A DNA stretch of 44,582 nt from Solobacterium sp. (GTDB lineage Bacteria > Bacillota_I > Bacilli_A > Erysipelotrichales > Erysipelotrichaceae): positions 1 through 44,582 of the forward strand of contig JAFWFE010000034.1 in assembly GCA_017512555.1 (NCBI GenBank). Direction: 5' to 3'. The notes under the pieces are model-generated. The model worked only from the letters and a program-made list of their open reading frames with translations. It searched no databases and was not told the origin of the DNA. Below, piece by piece: positions 1 to 6,657 of this stretch. The position numbers and the translations under genes were made by a program. Numbering within the stretch: the first letter of the stretch is position 1; the number at the start of each line of letters is the position of its first letter.

Positions 1-332
1 CCGTGTCTCAGTCCCAATGTGGCCGTTCACCCTCTCAGGCCGGCTATGCATCATCGCCTTGGTGAGCCGTTACCTCACCAACAAGCTAATGCACCATAAA
101 CCCATCTATTTGTGTAGTAATCCTTTAATAACAGGAGGATGCCCTCCCGTTACCTATCCGGTATTAGCACTCGTTTCCAAGCGTTATCCCAGTCCTTATA
201 GGTAGGTTGTTTATGTATTACTCACCCGTTCGCCACTGGATCATCTAGCAAGCTAGAATCACCCGTACGACTTGCATGTATTAGGCCCGCCGCCAGCGTT
301 AATCCTGAGCCAGGATCAAGCTCTCCATTTGA
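1..332 (-). rRNA. rrs: 16S ribosomal RNA, 5' part (cut by window edge)
   Basis: Read on the minus strand this begins with GAGAGCTTGATCCTGGCTCAG, the universal 16S 5' end (8F/27F primer site), and runs to ACTGAGACACGG at the window edge, which matches about E. coli position 330. Only the first fifth of the gene is present, with variable regions V1 and part of V2. The short V1 helix and the V2 sequence resemble Bacillota and fit Erysipelotrichia, but I cannot search a database. The mature 5' end is placed to within a few bases by alignment with the usual start. The gene is preceded by two rRNA promoters and a boxA-like element. Confidence 0.97.
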
Positions 333-347
333 AATTAGCTCATTAAC

Positions 348-363
348 ACTGACTTTCGTCAGT
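348..363 (-). other. Hairpin with GAAA loop just upstream of 16S
   Basis: On the minus strand ACTGAC-GAAA-GTCAGT forms a perfect six-pair stem closed by a GNRA tetraloop about 15 bases before the 16S 5' end. It could be part of the leader structure used in pre-16S processing; the role is inferred from position only. Confidence 0.4.
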
Positions 364-409
364 TATATCCTTACATAAATTCTTTGACGTTTTCGTTGCT
401 TAATTCCTA

Positions 410-426
410 TTCAGTTTTCAAAGATC
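410..426 (-). promoter_or_regulatory. boxA-like antitermination element in rRNA leader
   Basis: On the minus strand the leader contains GATCTTTGAAAACTGAA, which resembles the boxA elements (TGCTCTTTRAAAAC type) found in Bacillota rRNA leaders. It lies between the promoters and the 16S gene, where NusB/NusE-dependent antitermination signals normally sit. Confidence 0.5.
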
Positions 427-458
427 ACTCGCGTCCACTCACCGTGGCGCAATTCAGT

Positions 459-487
459 ATCTTACCGCACTGTCTAGATGTTGTCAA
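459..487 (-). promoter_or_regulatory. rRNA promoter P2 (proximal)
   Basis: Minus-strand -35 TTGACA (482-487), 17-base spacer, -10 TAAGAT (459-464). This is a near-consensus sigma-A promoter about 120 bases upstream of the mature 16S end, as expected for an rRNA operon. Confidence 0.85.
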
Positions 488-554
488 CACTTTTTTTAAT
501 TTTTTTCAAAATCTTTTTTGTGATGACGCCGTCTGTTTTTTGCGGTGCTCTAAG

Positions 555-583
555 ATACTAACATTACCGCAATACCCTGTCAA
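555..583 (-). promoter_or_regulatory. rRNA promoter P1 (distal)
   Basis: Minus-strand -35 TTGACA (578-583), 17-base spacer, -10 TAGTAT (555-560), 96 bases upstream of the proximal promoter. The two promoters also share surrounding sequence (GCGGTAA, AGTATCTTAG/AAGATACTG), suggesting a duplicated promoter. A-tracts just upstream of the -35 (588-612) look like an UP element. Confidence 0.8.
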
Positions 584-587
584 CAAC

Positions 588-727
588 TTTTTTCAACTTT
601 TTTTAAATTATTTTTTGGTACCGTTTTCATATGTTTTATGGCTTTGATAAAAGGGTTCTCGCACCTATCCAGAACTCCTTTTTACCTTCATCTATTGTCT
701 TCTTGTATATGTTTATATTTATATTTT
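588..727. other. Gap between rRNA promoter and PHP gene; no gene seen
   Basis: The part next to the promoter is an A/T-rich tract likely to act as an UP element. The rest holds no convincing ORF, tRNA or clear intrinsic terminator, so transcription from the PHP gene may run into the rRNA operon. Confidence 0.5.
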
Positions 728-1468
728 TTATTTCAATATCTGTGTTACAGTCAGGTTCAGACGTTCAGCCATATCTTCCGCTGCCTGTACCGCGTAATCA
801 TTCAGATCCTGCGGACGATGTGCATCAGATCCGACCAGATAACGCAGCTTGTATTCTCCGGATAAACGGAAGGCATCTTCAGACGGATAAGCCCTGTGGC
901 TTCGTATCCCGCCGCAGTTGATCTCTACAGGAATATCCAGTTTCTCACATTGCGCAAAGATCATCCGCATTGCCTGTTCTGCCGCATCATCCCAGCCGCC
1001 GGCGTATTTCTCCAGCACACAATCCGGATGCGCAACAAACCGGAACAATCCGCTTTCCAGACCTGCGCATACTTCTTCCGCGTAGATAAACAGATCTTCT
1101 TCCGGTTTTGTGCGGAATACACTGTGGTCATGCGCTGCACCGTAATTGTGATGCCCCAGGATCAGCATCTCATAGCCATACTCTTCGATAAACATCCGGT
1201 ATACATCGCAGTCTTCCGGATAGTATTCACACTCAAAGCCCTTGATCACACGGATCTGGTCTTTAAAACGTTGTTTTACTTCATTCAGTGCATGGTCATA
1301 CATCGGGAATTCTTCCCATGGTAACCAGGAGAATCCTTCACGATGAGGCACATGTTCGGTAAAGGCGATCTCTTTCAGGCCATGGTGTATCGCTTCCTGT
1401 ACAAAGTCTTCCAGTTCCCCTTTGCCATGACGGCACCAGCGGGAATGGGTATGATAGTTCGCAATCAT
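728..1468 (-). CDS. PHP-domain phosphoesterase, histidinol-phosphatase-like
   Basis: A 246-residue protein of the polymerase-and-histidinol-phosphatase (PHP) superfamily. The metal-binding motifs are in the expected order: NYHTH near the N-terminus (HxH), FTEH around residue 37, GFECEYY, ILGHHNY, VAHPD, and VGSDAH near the C-terminus. These bind the two or three metals that catalyse phosphomonoester hydrolysis. Length and motif layout fit the HisK (PHP-type histidinol phosphatase) group, but no other his gene is nearby, so the true substrate may be a different phosphate ester. The start overlaps the stop of the DUF1653 gene by four bases (ATGA), which indicates translational coupling. No terminator is evident after the stop. 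Confidence 0.85.
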   Translation of the reverse strand: MIANYHTHSRWCRHGKGELEDFVQEAIHHGLKEIAFTEHVPHREGFSWLPWEEFPMYDHALNEVKQRFKDQIRVIKGFECEYYPEDCDVYRMFIEEYGYEMLILGHHNYGAAHDHSVFRTKPEEDLFIYAEEVCAGLESGLFRFVAHPDCVLEKYAGGWDDAAEQAMRMIFAQCEKLDIPVEINCGGIRSHRAYPSEDAFRLSGEYKLRYLVGSDAHRPQDLNDYAVQAAEDMAERLNLTVTQILK

Positions 1469-1731
1469 TTCAGATTTCCCCGGTATAGTTCAAAGCGATA
1501 CTTCTGTTGGATCTGCGGGTATTTCTCATGATCTGTCTCTTCCATGAACATCGTCACCGGACGGGCATAGATTTTCTGGTCTCCGTAGAGGGCCTGGTAT
1601 ACCATCAGTTTCTCACCGGTTTCGGTATGTTCTGCTTCTCCGATGATCTTGTACAGATATTGTGTTCCTTCCGCATCCAGTTCTCTTTTGAAGTGCTGTA
1701 CGATATCTCCTTGTTTAAATCCTCTGTTCAT
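1465..1731 (-). CDS. DUF1653 family small protein
   Basis: The chosen start gives 88 residues beginning MNRGFKQGDIVQHFKRE. It is preceded by a strong GGAGG (1739-1743) seven bases upstream; a longer reading starting at 1776 has no such site and would begin upstream of the likely promoter. The body (GDIVQHFKRE, KIIGEAEHTETGEKLMVY, YARPVTMFMEETD) matches my recollection of DUF1653, a small beta-rich family found alone or fused to other domains and of unknown biochemical role. The gene overlaps the PHP phosphoesterase start by four bases and forms a two-gene unit with it. Confidence 0.8.
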   Translation of the reverse strand: MNRGFKQGDIVQHFKRELDAEGTQYLYKIIGEAEHTETGEKLMVYQALYGDQKIYARPVTMFMEETDHEKYPQIQQKYRFELYRGNLK

Positions 1732-1753
1732 CTGTGATCCTCCGTACGGTTTT

Positions 1754-1762
1754 ATTCTATCA
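1754..1762 (-). promoter_or_regulatory. Extended -10 promoter for the DUF1653-PHP unit
   Basis: Minus-strand TGATAGAAT carries a TGn extension in front of a TAGAAT -10 hexamer, 23 bases from the DUF1653 start. No good -35 is seen, which is tolerable for extended -10 promoters. Confidence 0.45.
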
Positions 1763-1863
1763 TGACTTATTTTCAAAACTGAGGCTGTTTCAGCCCGTTC
1801 TTCGCATTTCTTCCGGGAAAGCAGAAGAATTACCCGTTGCTTTGATCATCCTCTGCCAGCGCG

Positions 1864-1886
1864 AAAAAAGCGCCTTTTCAGACGCT
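1864..1886 (-). terminator. Intrinsic terminator of the ECF-DUF62 operon
   Basis: Minus-strand AGCGTC-TGAAAA-GGCGCT forms a six-pair stem followed by a run of U. The stem overlaps the TAG stop codon of the last DUF62 gene. A second weaker hairpin (GGCTG-AAA-CAGCC, 1783-1795, followed by TCAGTTTTG) may act as backup. Confidence 0.75.
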
Positions 1887-2382
1887 ATAGTTTTACGATC
1901 TCCGTGAGGTCATACTGTGGTCCGGTTTCTTCATAAGAAATCACACCGGAAGCCAGTCTGGCACCACAATACGCAAACACATCTCTGCCGTGGAAGATAT
2001 CGGACTTATCCGACCAGGGATTCCCTTTGTAGCGGTTGATCGTCTGATCAATCTCACGCACTTCGGAAACACCCACGGTATCCGCCAGTACCTGCAAGAT
2101 CCCGTTATCCGGTGTCACCACATAACATCCATTGGCTATCTTTGCCACAGATGCTTTCCTTGGTGTTCCTACACCGGGATCTACCACACTCACAAACACC
2201 GTGCCTGCAGGCCACAGCGGAATCACTTCTGCCAGATTCTCTCCGGCTTTCCTGATATCAAATTTGGGGACCTGATGCGTCAGATCAAAAACCTGCAGAG
2301 AAGGATCCACCAACATGCACATACCGGTCATTGATCCCGAAGAAGCACCTCCGAAATCTGTCTGTATTACGATATATCCCAT
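1885..2382 (-). CDS. DUF62 (SAM hydrolase) paralog 5, lacking the C-terminal domain
   Basis: A 165-residue member of the SAM hydroxide adenosyltransferase family, which converts S-adenosylmethionine to adenosine and methionine. The start is placed at MGYIVIQTDF because GGAGAAGGAG lies just upstream and the family N-terminus aligns there. All N-terminal motifs are present: QTDFGG, VDPGVGTPR (Asp68, Arg75), TPDNG, and FHGRD (His131), which together hold the Asp-Arg-His triad described for the family. The protein stops after EIVKL, where the four paralogs continue for another 100 or so residues into a beta-barrel domain. Only about 150 bases separate the stop from the next gene, and a terminator overlaps the stop, so no remnant of the missing domain remains. 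It is the last gene of the operon, four bases after paralog 4. Confidence 0.85.
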   Translation of the reverse strand: MGYIVIQTDFGGASSGSMTGMCMLVDPSLQVFDLTHQVPKFDIRKAGENLAEVIPLWPAGTVFVSVVDPGVGTPRKASVAKIANGCYVVTPDNGILQVLADTVGVSEVREIDQTINRYKGNPWSDKSDIFHGRDVFAYCGARLASGVISYEETGPQYDLTEIVKL

Positions 2383-2386
2383 TGCT

Positions 2387-3220
2387 CTACTCCTTCTCCA
2401 ACACGATCTGCCACTCTTCACCGAAGCCGATTCCGTAGGTATGGATGAAATCCCCGCGGTTGATACCGACACCGATCACACCGTCACTGCTGTTGTACAG
2501 GACTTCCTGTCCTTCGGCCACCCAGCCAAACGAAGGCTGATACGCAATCTTCTTTACCAGTATACATTCATCCTTGTGCAGGATCTTTACCAGGATTTCC
2601 TCGCCGACCCGGAAACCTGCCTCTTCAAACACAGAGATGGGAATACTGCTTTCCAGATTCCCGAATGTACGCATCATATCGGTGATGATACCGGATACTT
2701 TGCCCGGTTCACAGGTATATCCCCACTGCGGGTAGGTGACGATTTCCGAAACCGGATACTCTTCTCCTACACCTTCATAGTCAATGATTCCGGAAGCCAG
2801 TTTTGCGGCACAATACGCAAACAGATCTCTGCCGTGGAAGATACTGACTTTCTCGGTTCCTTTCAGACGATTGCGGGTCTCATCAATCACCCGGATCTGT
2901 TCAATTCCCGGATTTTCCAGCAGTGGAGTAAGCGTACCATTGTCCGGCGTGACAACATAACTGCCGTTCTTCAGCAAAGCGATGCTTGCCCGGCGGGAGG
3001 TTCCTACCCCGGGATCCACCACACTGACAAAGATCGTCCCTGAAGGCCAGTAAGGAACCAGCATGCGCAGGGAACGTCCGGCAGCCCGCACATTGAACTT
3101 CTCGATGGTATGGTTGGCGTCATAGACCTTGAGCTCGGGATCCACTTTCAGACAGGTACCACGCATGGCACTGCCCCCGCCGATACCGAAATCGGTCTGG
3201 AATACGATCAGCGGTTTCAT
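2387..3220 (-). CDS. DUF62 family SAM hydrolase, paralog 4
   Basis: A full-length 277-residue SAM hydroxide adenosyltransferase (DUF62) protein with the usual N-terminal Rossmann-like domain and C-terminal beta-barrel. Motifs visible: FQTDFG at the N-terminus, VDPGVGTSRR (Asp69, Arg76), TPDNGTLTPL, and FHGRD (His129). The Asp-Arg-His set is the one proposed to activate water for attack on C5' of SAM, so the protein is predicted to be active. The start codon overlaps the stop of paralog 3 by four bases (ATGA) and has only a weak ribosome binding site, so translation is probably coupled. The related fluorinase/chlorinase enzymes carry extra or altered active-site features that I do not recognise here, so hydrolase is the preferred call. 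Confidence 0.9.
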   Translation of the reverse strand: MKPLIVFQTDFGIGGGSAMRGTCLKVDPELKVYDANHTIEKFNVRAAGRSLRMLVPYWPSGTIFVSVVDPGVGTSRRASIALLKNGSYVVTPDNGTLTPLLENPGIEQIRVIDETRNRLKGTEKVSIFHGRDLFAYCAAKLASGIIDYEGVGEEYPVSEIVTYPQWGYTCEPGKVSGIITDMMRTFGNLESSIPISVFEEAGFRVGEEILVKILHKDECILVKKIAYQPSFGWVAEGQEVLYNSSDGVIGVGINRGDFIHTYGIGFGEEWQIVLEKE

Positions 3221-4074
3221 TCCTTGTTCACCGGTCCGATCACAACTTTATATACACTTAAGTCATATGCTTGTAACAGTTCCGGGAGTTCACGCTCACA
3301 GAAGCTGTCCTGGTTGATGGATATCTCCACATAATCATTGCTGCATTCATTCAGGATTGGTTCTCCGGGTTTTACCCAGCCGAAAGACTTATGGAACAAC
3401 ATGGTCTGATCATAAAGTACCTGATCTTCTTTCAGGATCTTTACTCTGGCCATATCTCCCACCTGAATACCAATCTCCTTGATCATCTCGTTGGGAATAG
3501 AGATGCCGGCATTGCCGAAATGATCGTGGGCAGAGGTAACTTCTCCATACGCGCAGCCATCCTGGATATATGCCTGAGGCATCGCAAAACGCACGATCTC
3601 TGAGACATCATACACAGGACCGACACCGGGATAATCAATGATTCCGGACGCAAGTCTGGCCGCGGTATACGCATAGACATCTCTGCCGTGGAAGGTATGG
3701 TGTTCACCGGAACCAGGCAGACGATTCACGCTCTCATCGATCTCACGTACTTCTGTGATCTGGTCATACAGATAACTCAGCGTGCCGTTATCCGGAGTGA
3801 TCACCACACTGCCGTTCTTCAGCATGGCTGCACAAGAGCGTCTGGGGGTGCCTACACCGGGATCCACTACACTGACAAAGATCGTCCCATCCGGCCAGTA
3901 AGACACCGTAGAGGCCAGGATACTGCCGGCCTGGCGGATATCATATTCTCTGACTTCATGGCAGAGATCATAGATGCGGATCTGGGGATCGGTCTTGACG
4001 ATTACTGCCGTCATCGAAGCAGGCAGACCGGTAGACAAACCGAAATCCGACTGCAGTACTATACAAGGCTTCAT
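3217..4074 (-). CDS. DUF62 family SAM hydrolase, paralog 3
   Basis: A full-length 285-residue DUF62 protein. Family motifs are intact: LQSDFG, VDPGVGTPRR (Asp71, Arg78), TPDNGTLSYL, and FHGRD (His129), followed by VYAYTAARLASG, which is nearly invariant among the paralogs. The C-terminal domain (SAHDHFGNAGISIPN onward) is present. Predicted to hydrolyse SAM to adenosine and methionine. It lies four bases after paralog 2 with GAGGTAG as ribosome binding site and overlaps paralog 4 by four bases. Confidence 0.9.
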   Translation of the reverse strand: MKPCIVLQSDFGLSTGLPASMTAVIVKTDPQIRIYDLCHEVREYDIRQAGSILASTVSYWPDGTIFVSVVDPGVGTPRRSCAAMLKNGSVVITPDNGTLSYLYDQITEVREIDESVNRLPGSGEHHTFHGRDVYAYTAARLASGIIDYPGVGPVYDVSEIVRFAMPQAYIQDGCAYGEVTSAHDHFGNAGISIPNEMIKEIGIQVGDMARVKILKEDQVLYDQTMLFHKSFGWVKPGEPILNECSNDYVEISINQDSFCERELPELLQAYDLSVYKVVIGPVNKE

Positions 4075-4078
4075 ACAA

Positions 4079-4885
4079 CTACCTCTTTTCTATGCGTACT
4101 TTGTATTCTCCGGGATCCTGTACCTCCAGGATCTCCGGCAGACACTTCAGAATGAAATTATCACGGTTCAGGCCAATATCCATATACCCGGAACTGCCGT
4201 TAAAAATCAGAGGTTCCCCTTCCTCTACATAACCAAACGAAGCCTGATAGGTCATCTCTTCCTGATAGACGATCTGATCATCGTGTGTAAAGGTAACCTG
4301 TACGGTATCCCCGGTACGTATACCGGTTGTCTCAAACTCATCGGTACCGATACTGAACGTGATATTCCCGAAGGTTTTCAGCAGCATGCCTACTTCCCCT
4401 TCCGCAAGCCCTTCCTCCACATGGGATGCCGGCACAGAGAACAAACAGATCTCTTCTCTTCCGGCTTTGGGACCGATTTCTTCAAAAGCCATACCGGAAG
4501 CCAGGCCGGCAGCACATCGTGCCATAGCATACTCATCATGACCGAAGATGTCATTCTGAATGTACCGGGCTTCATCTAAGCCAAAGCTTGCGGCACACAT
4601 GGTGCAGATGCCGTTATCCGGACTGATCAGGATACTGCCGGAAGATAAGCGGACAGCCAGAGGTCTTCCTTCTCCCAGTAAGGTGAGAAAGATGGTTCCG
4701 TCCGGCCAGAACGGGACACAGGTGAAAAGATAAGCTGATACCATGCGGATATTGTTTTTCTCCATACCGAGACTTTCCGCGCTGATCTGTGTATGAGGTG
4801 AAAGAGACTCGATAACACCTGCAGTACGCGCAAACAATGTACTCGGATATCCGCAGTCTGACTGGATCACAATTGCCGGTTTCAT
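4079..4885 (-). CDS. Degenerate DUF62 paralog 2 (catalytic motifs lost)
   Basis: A 268-residue protein that aligns end to end with its neighbours (QSDCG for QTDFG, FWPDGTIFLTL for YWPAGTVFVSV, SPDNG for TPDNG, a complete C-terminal domain ending near GEYKVRIEKR). The catalytic segments are gone. Where the others read VDPGVGTxRR, this copy has a shortened LLGEGRPLAV (residues 69-78), removing the Asp and Arg. FHGRD is replaced by FGHDE (114-118) with one residue missing. The frame is open and the rest is well conserved, so it looks like a maintained pseudoenzyme rather than a decaying gene. It starts one base after paralog 1, with the ribosome binding site inside that gene's end. It may act as a regulatory or structural subunit of a mixed oligomer, or bind a nucleoside-like ligand; both are inferences. 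Confidence 0.85.
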   Translation of the reverse strand: MKPAIVIQSDCGYPSTLFARTAGVIESLSPHTQISAESLGMEKNNIRMVSAYLFTCVPFWPDGTIFLTLLGEGRPLAVRLSSGSILISPDNGICTMCAASFGLDEARYIQNDIFGHDEYAMARCAAGLASGMAFEEIGPKAGREEICLFSVPASHVEEGLAEGEVGMLLKTFGNITFSIGTDEFETTGIRTGDTVQVTFTHDDQIVYQEEMTYQASFGYVEEGEPLIFNGSSGYMDIGLNRDNFILKCLPEILEVQDPGEYKVRIEKR

Positions 4886-4886
4886 C

Positions 4887-5726
4887 TTAGTCCGCCTTCT
4901 TCAAAGTCATCTTCCAGGTTGGTCCGAAGCCGATACCGTATTCTTTGGAGGCATTCCCCTGGTTGATTGCCAGCATCACGGTTCTGGTTTCGGAGCTGAA
5001 GATCAGCGGTTCACCGACTTCCACATAACCAAAAGTCTTCACGTGCGGAATCACTTGTTCAAAGACGAGGACACCGTCATGCTCCACCGTAACCAGAAGC
5101 GGATCACCGTAGCCGACACCCATCTCTCCCAACCAGGAATACGGGATATTTGTGCCTACAAGGCCAAAGTGTCCGTCTCCTTCATTGATCATGCCGGAAA
5201 TGGTATTCTCTCCCTTTTCGGGATGGATATAATCTGCCTCTACGATTTCTTCCACAGGATAGGAAGGTCCTACGCCCTCATAGCTGATGACTCCGGATGC
5301 GAGTCTTGCGCCGCAGTAGGCATAGACATCCCTGCCATGGAAGATATGGACATCTTCGGAGCCTTTCAGACGATTTACGGATTCATCGATCTCACGTACT
5401 TCCGTGATCAATCCGGCTTCTTTCAGGTATGTCAGGGTGCCGTTATCCGGGGTGACGATATACTGGTCTGTACAAAGATGTGCCACACAACTTCTGCGGG
5501 ATGTGCCTACTCCGGGATCCACCACGCTGACAAAGACAGTGCCGGCAGGCCAGTACGGATATAAATACATCAGGGAATCAGAAGCGTCCAGAACATTGAA
5601 CGCAACTACGGCATGATTGCCGTCACTGACTTTCAGATTTGGATCGACCATGGCGCATACACCATGCATGGCACTGACGGATAAGGAACCGGTGCCAAAA
5701 TCTGTCTGCATTACCAAATGACTCAT
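4887..5726 (-). CDS. DUF62 family SAM hydrolase, paralog 1
   Basis: A full-length 279-residue SAM hydroxide adenosyltransferase (DUF62) protein and the first of five tandem paralogs in transcription order. The motifs are QTDFG (Asp9), VDPGVGTSRR (Asp70, Arg77), TPDNGTLTYL and FHGRD (His130), so the proposed catalytic triad is complete. The C-terminal domain (GHFGLVGTNIPYSWL onward) ends with FGPTWKMTL. It begins ten bases after the ECF T-component gene with a clear GGAGG site, so it is translated from the same message as the transporter. Adenosine and methionine are the expected products from SAM. Confidence 0.9.
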   Translation of the reverse strand: MSHLVMQTDFGTGSLSVSAMHGVCAMVDPNLKVSDGNHAVVAFNVLDASDSLMYLYPYWPAGTVFVSVVDPGVGTSRRSCVAHLCTDQYIVTPDNGTLTYLKEAGLITEVREIDESVNRLKGSEDVHIFHGRDVYAYCGARLASGVISYEGVGPSYPVEEIVEADYIHPEKGENTISGMINEGDGHFGLVGTNIPYSWLGEMGVGYGDPLLVTVEHDGVLVFEQVIPHVKTFGYVEVGEPLIFSSETRTVMLAINQGNASKEYGIGFGPTWKMTLKKAD

Positions 5727-5736
5727 TTCTGCCTCC

Positions 5737-6657
5737 TTATTTCTTAAACCACTTCATGAAGAACAAAGTGTCAAACACATTGATGTGCTGAATCTCGTCC
5801 GGCTGAAGCCACGGGCACCAGAATTTTGCCGGCCACGGGTTAATGAACCGGTACATGACCACGTAGTAGATCGTCAGTAACAGAAGTACAACAGTCAGGA
5901 TACGGATGATCCGGTCTCCCTTGGACGCATCATGTTCGGCATACCATGTACGTTTCTTATTCTTGCCGTAACCGCGCAGATCCATGGCGTTGGCGATGTT
6001 TCCGACTTTGCCGAACGCGGTGAAGATCATCGGCACCAGCAGGATCACGGTATTCTTCAGTTTCTTCCAGAGACTGACTTTCTTCCCGGTCAGTTCCAGT
6101 CCGCGCATCATCATACTGTTGCGGATATTGATGAAATCGTTGGCAATATCCGGGATCGTGCGGTAAGCCAGAGATACGATCGTACATACCTTGTACGGGA
6201 AACCGCACTTGTTTAAACCGGAAGCAAATTCCGAAGGTGTCGTCGCCAGCGCAAATGCCATGACTGACGCAAACGAAGCTGTCCTCTTGACGAATACCAC
6301 AAAGATATACCAGAGGAATTCCTTGGACAGGTAGAACCTGCCGCTCTGCCAGAGGATATGTTCCGCGCCGACGTTGTTCAGACCGGCTGCCGGACTGACG
6401 ACAAACAACATGATATTACCAATCAGCGTGACCGTCACAAACGTGATCAGGAACATGATCGTAATCGGCTTGTAGTTGGGCTTCATGGAGATTACTTCCG
6501 CGACATTGATCAGTAATAACGGTATCAGGATACGGATATCAAACGTACTGATGATTGCCGCTGTCATCACCATGAATAACGCCACCTTGGTAAATCCTGT
6601 CAGTTTATGCAGGAAGGTAGGTCCCGGTGTATAGTTGATCACAAAACGGTTATTCAT
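5737..6657 (-). CDS. ECF transporter transmembrane (T) component
   Basis: A 306-residue integral membrane protein of the EcfT/CbiQ family. It has several hydrophobic segments and, in the cytoplasmic coupling helices, the two Ala/Met-Arg-Gly motifs that dock into the ATPases: MMMRGLEL (about residue 184) and MDLRGYG (about residue 231). EcfT links ATP hydrolysis to movement of the substrate-binding S protein. The gene overlaps the ATPase gene by eight bases and is followed ten bases later by the first DUF62 gene, so transporter and hydrolases are one operon. The C-terminus is longer than usual, with an extra hydrophobic helix and a Trp-rich tail (PWPAKFWCPWLQP). Confidence 0.9.
   Translation of the reverse strand: MNNRFVINYTPGPTFLHKLTGFTKVALFMVMTAAIISTFDIRILIPLLLINVAEVISMKPNYKPITIMFLITFVTVTLIGNIMLFVVSPAAGLNNVGAEHILWQSGRFYLSKEFLWYIFVVFVKRTASFASVMAFALATTPSEFASGLNKCGFPYKVCTIVSLAYRTIPDIANDFINIRNSMMMRGLELTGKKVSLWKKLKNTVILLVPMIFTAFGKVGNIANAMDLRGYGKNKKRTWYAEHDASKGDRIIRILTVVLLLLTIYYVVMYRFINPWPAKFWCPWLQPDEIQHINVFDTLFFMKWFKK

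Noticed and set aside
384-921. Plus-strand frames next to the 16S gene
   Set aside because: They overlap the rRNA leader and promoters or are antisense to the PHP gene, and show no recognisable domain.
1744-1884. Possible frameshifted remainder of the last DUF62 gene
   Set aside because: Fewer than 150 bases remain before the DUF62-unrelated gene, and I saw no match to the C-terminal domain in any frame; a terminator occupies the start of this stretch.
1885-2472. Longer reading of the last DUF62 gene starting at 2472
   Set aside because: The extra 30 residues overlap the upstream DUF62 gene and do not match the family N-terminus, while MGYIVIQTDF at 2382 aligns with the paralogs and has a ribosome binding site.
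4887-5726. Fluorinase or chlorinase (halogenating) function for the DUF62 proteins
   Set aside because: The complete paralogs carry the Asp-Arg-His set of the hydrolase group and no halogen-metabolism genes are nearby; hydrolase is the simpler call.
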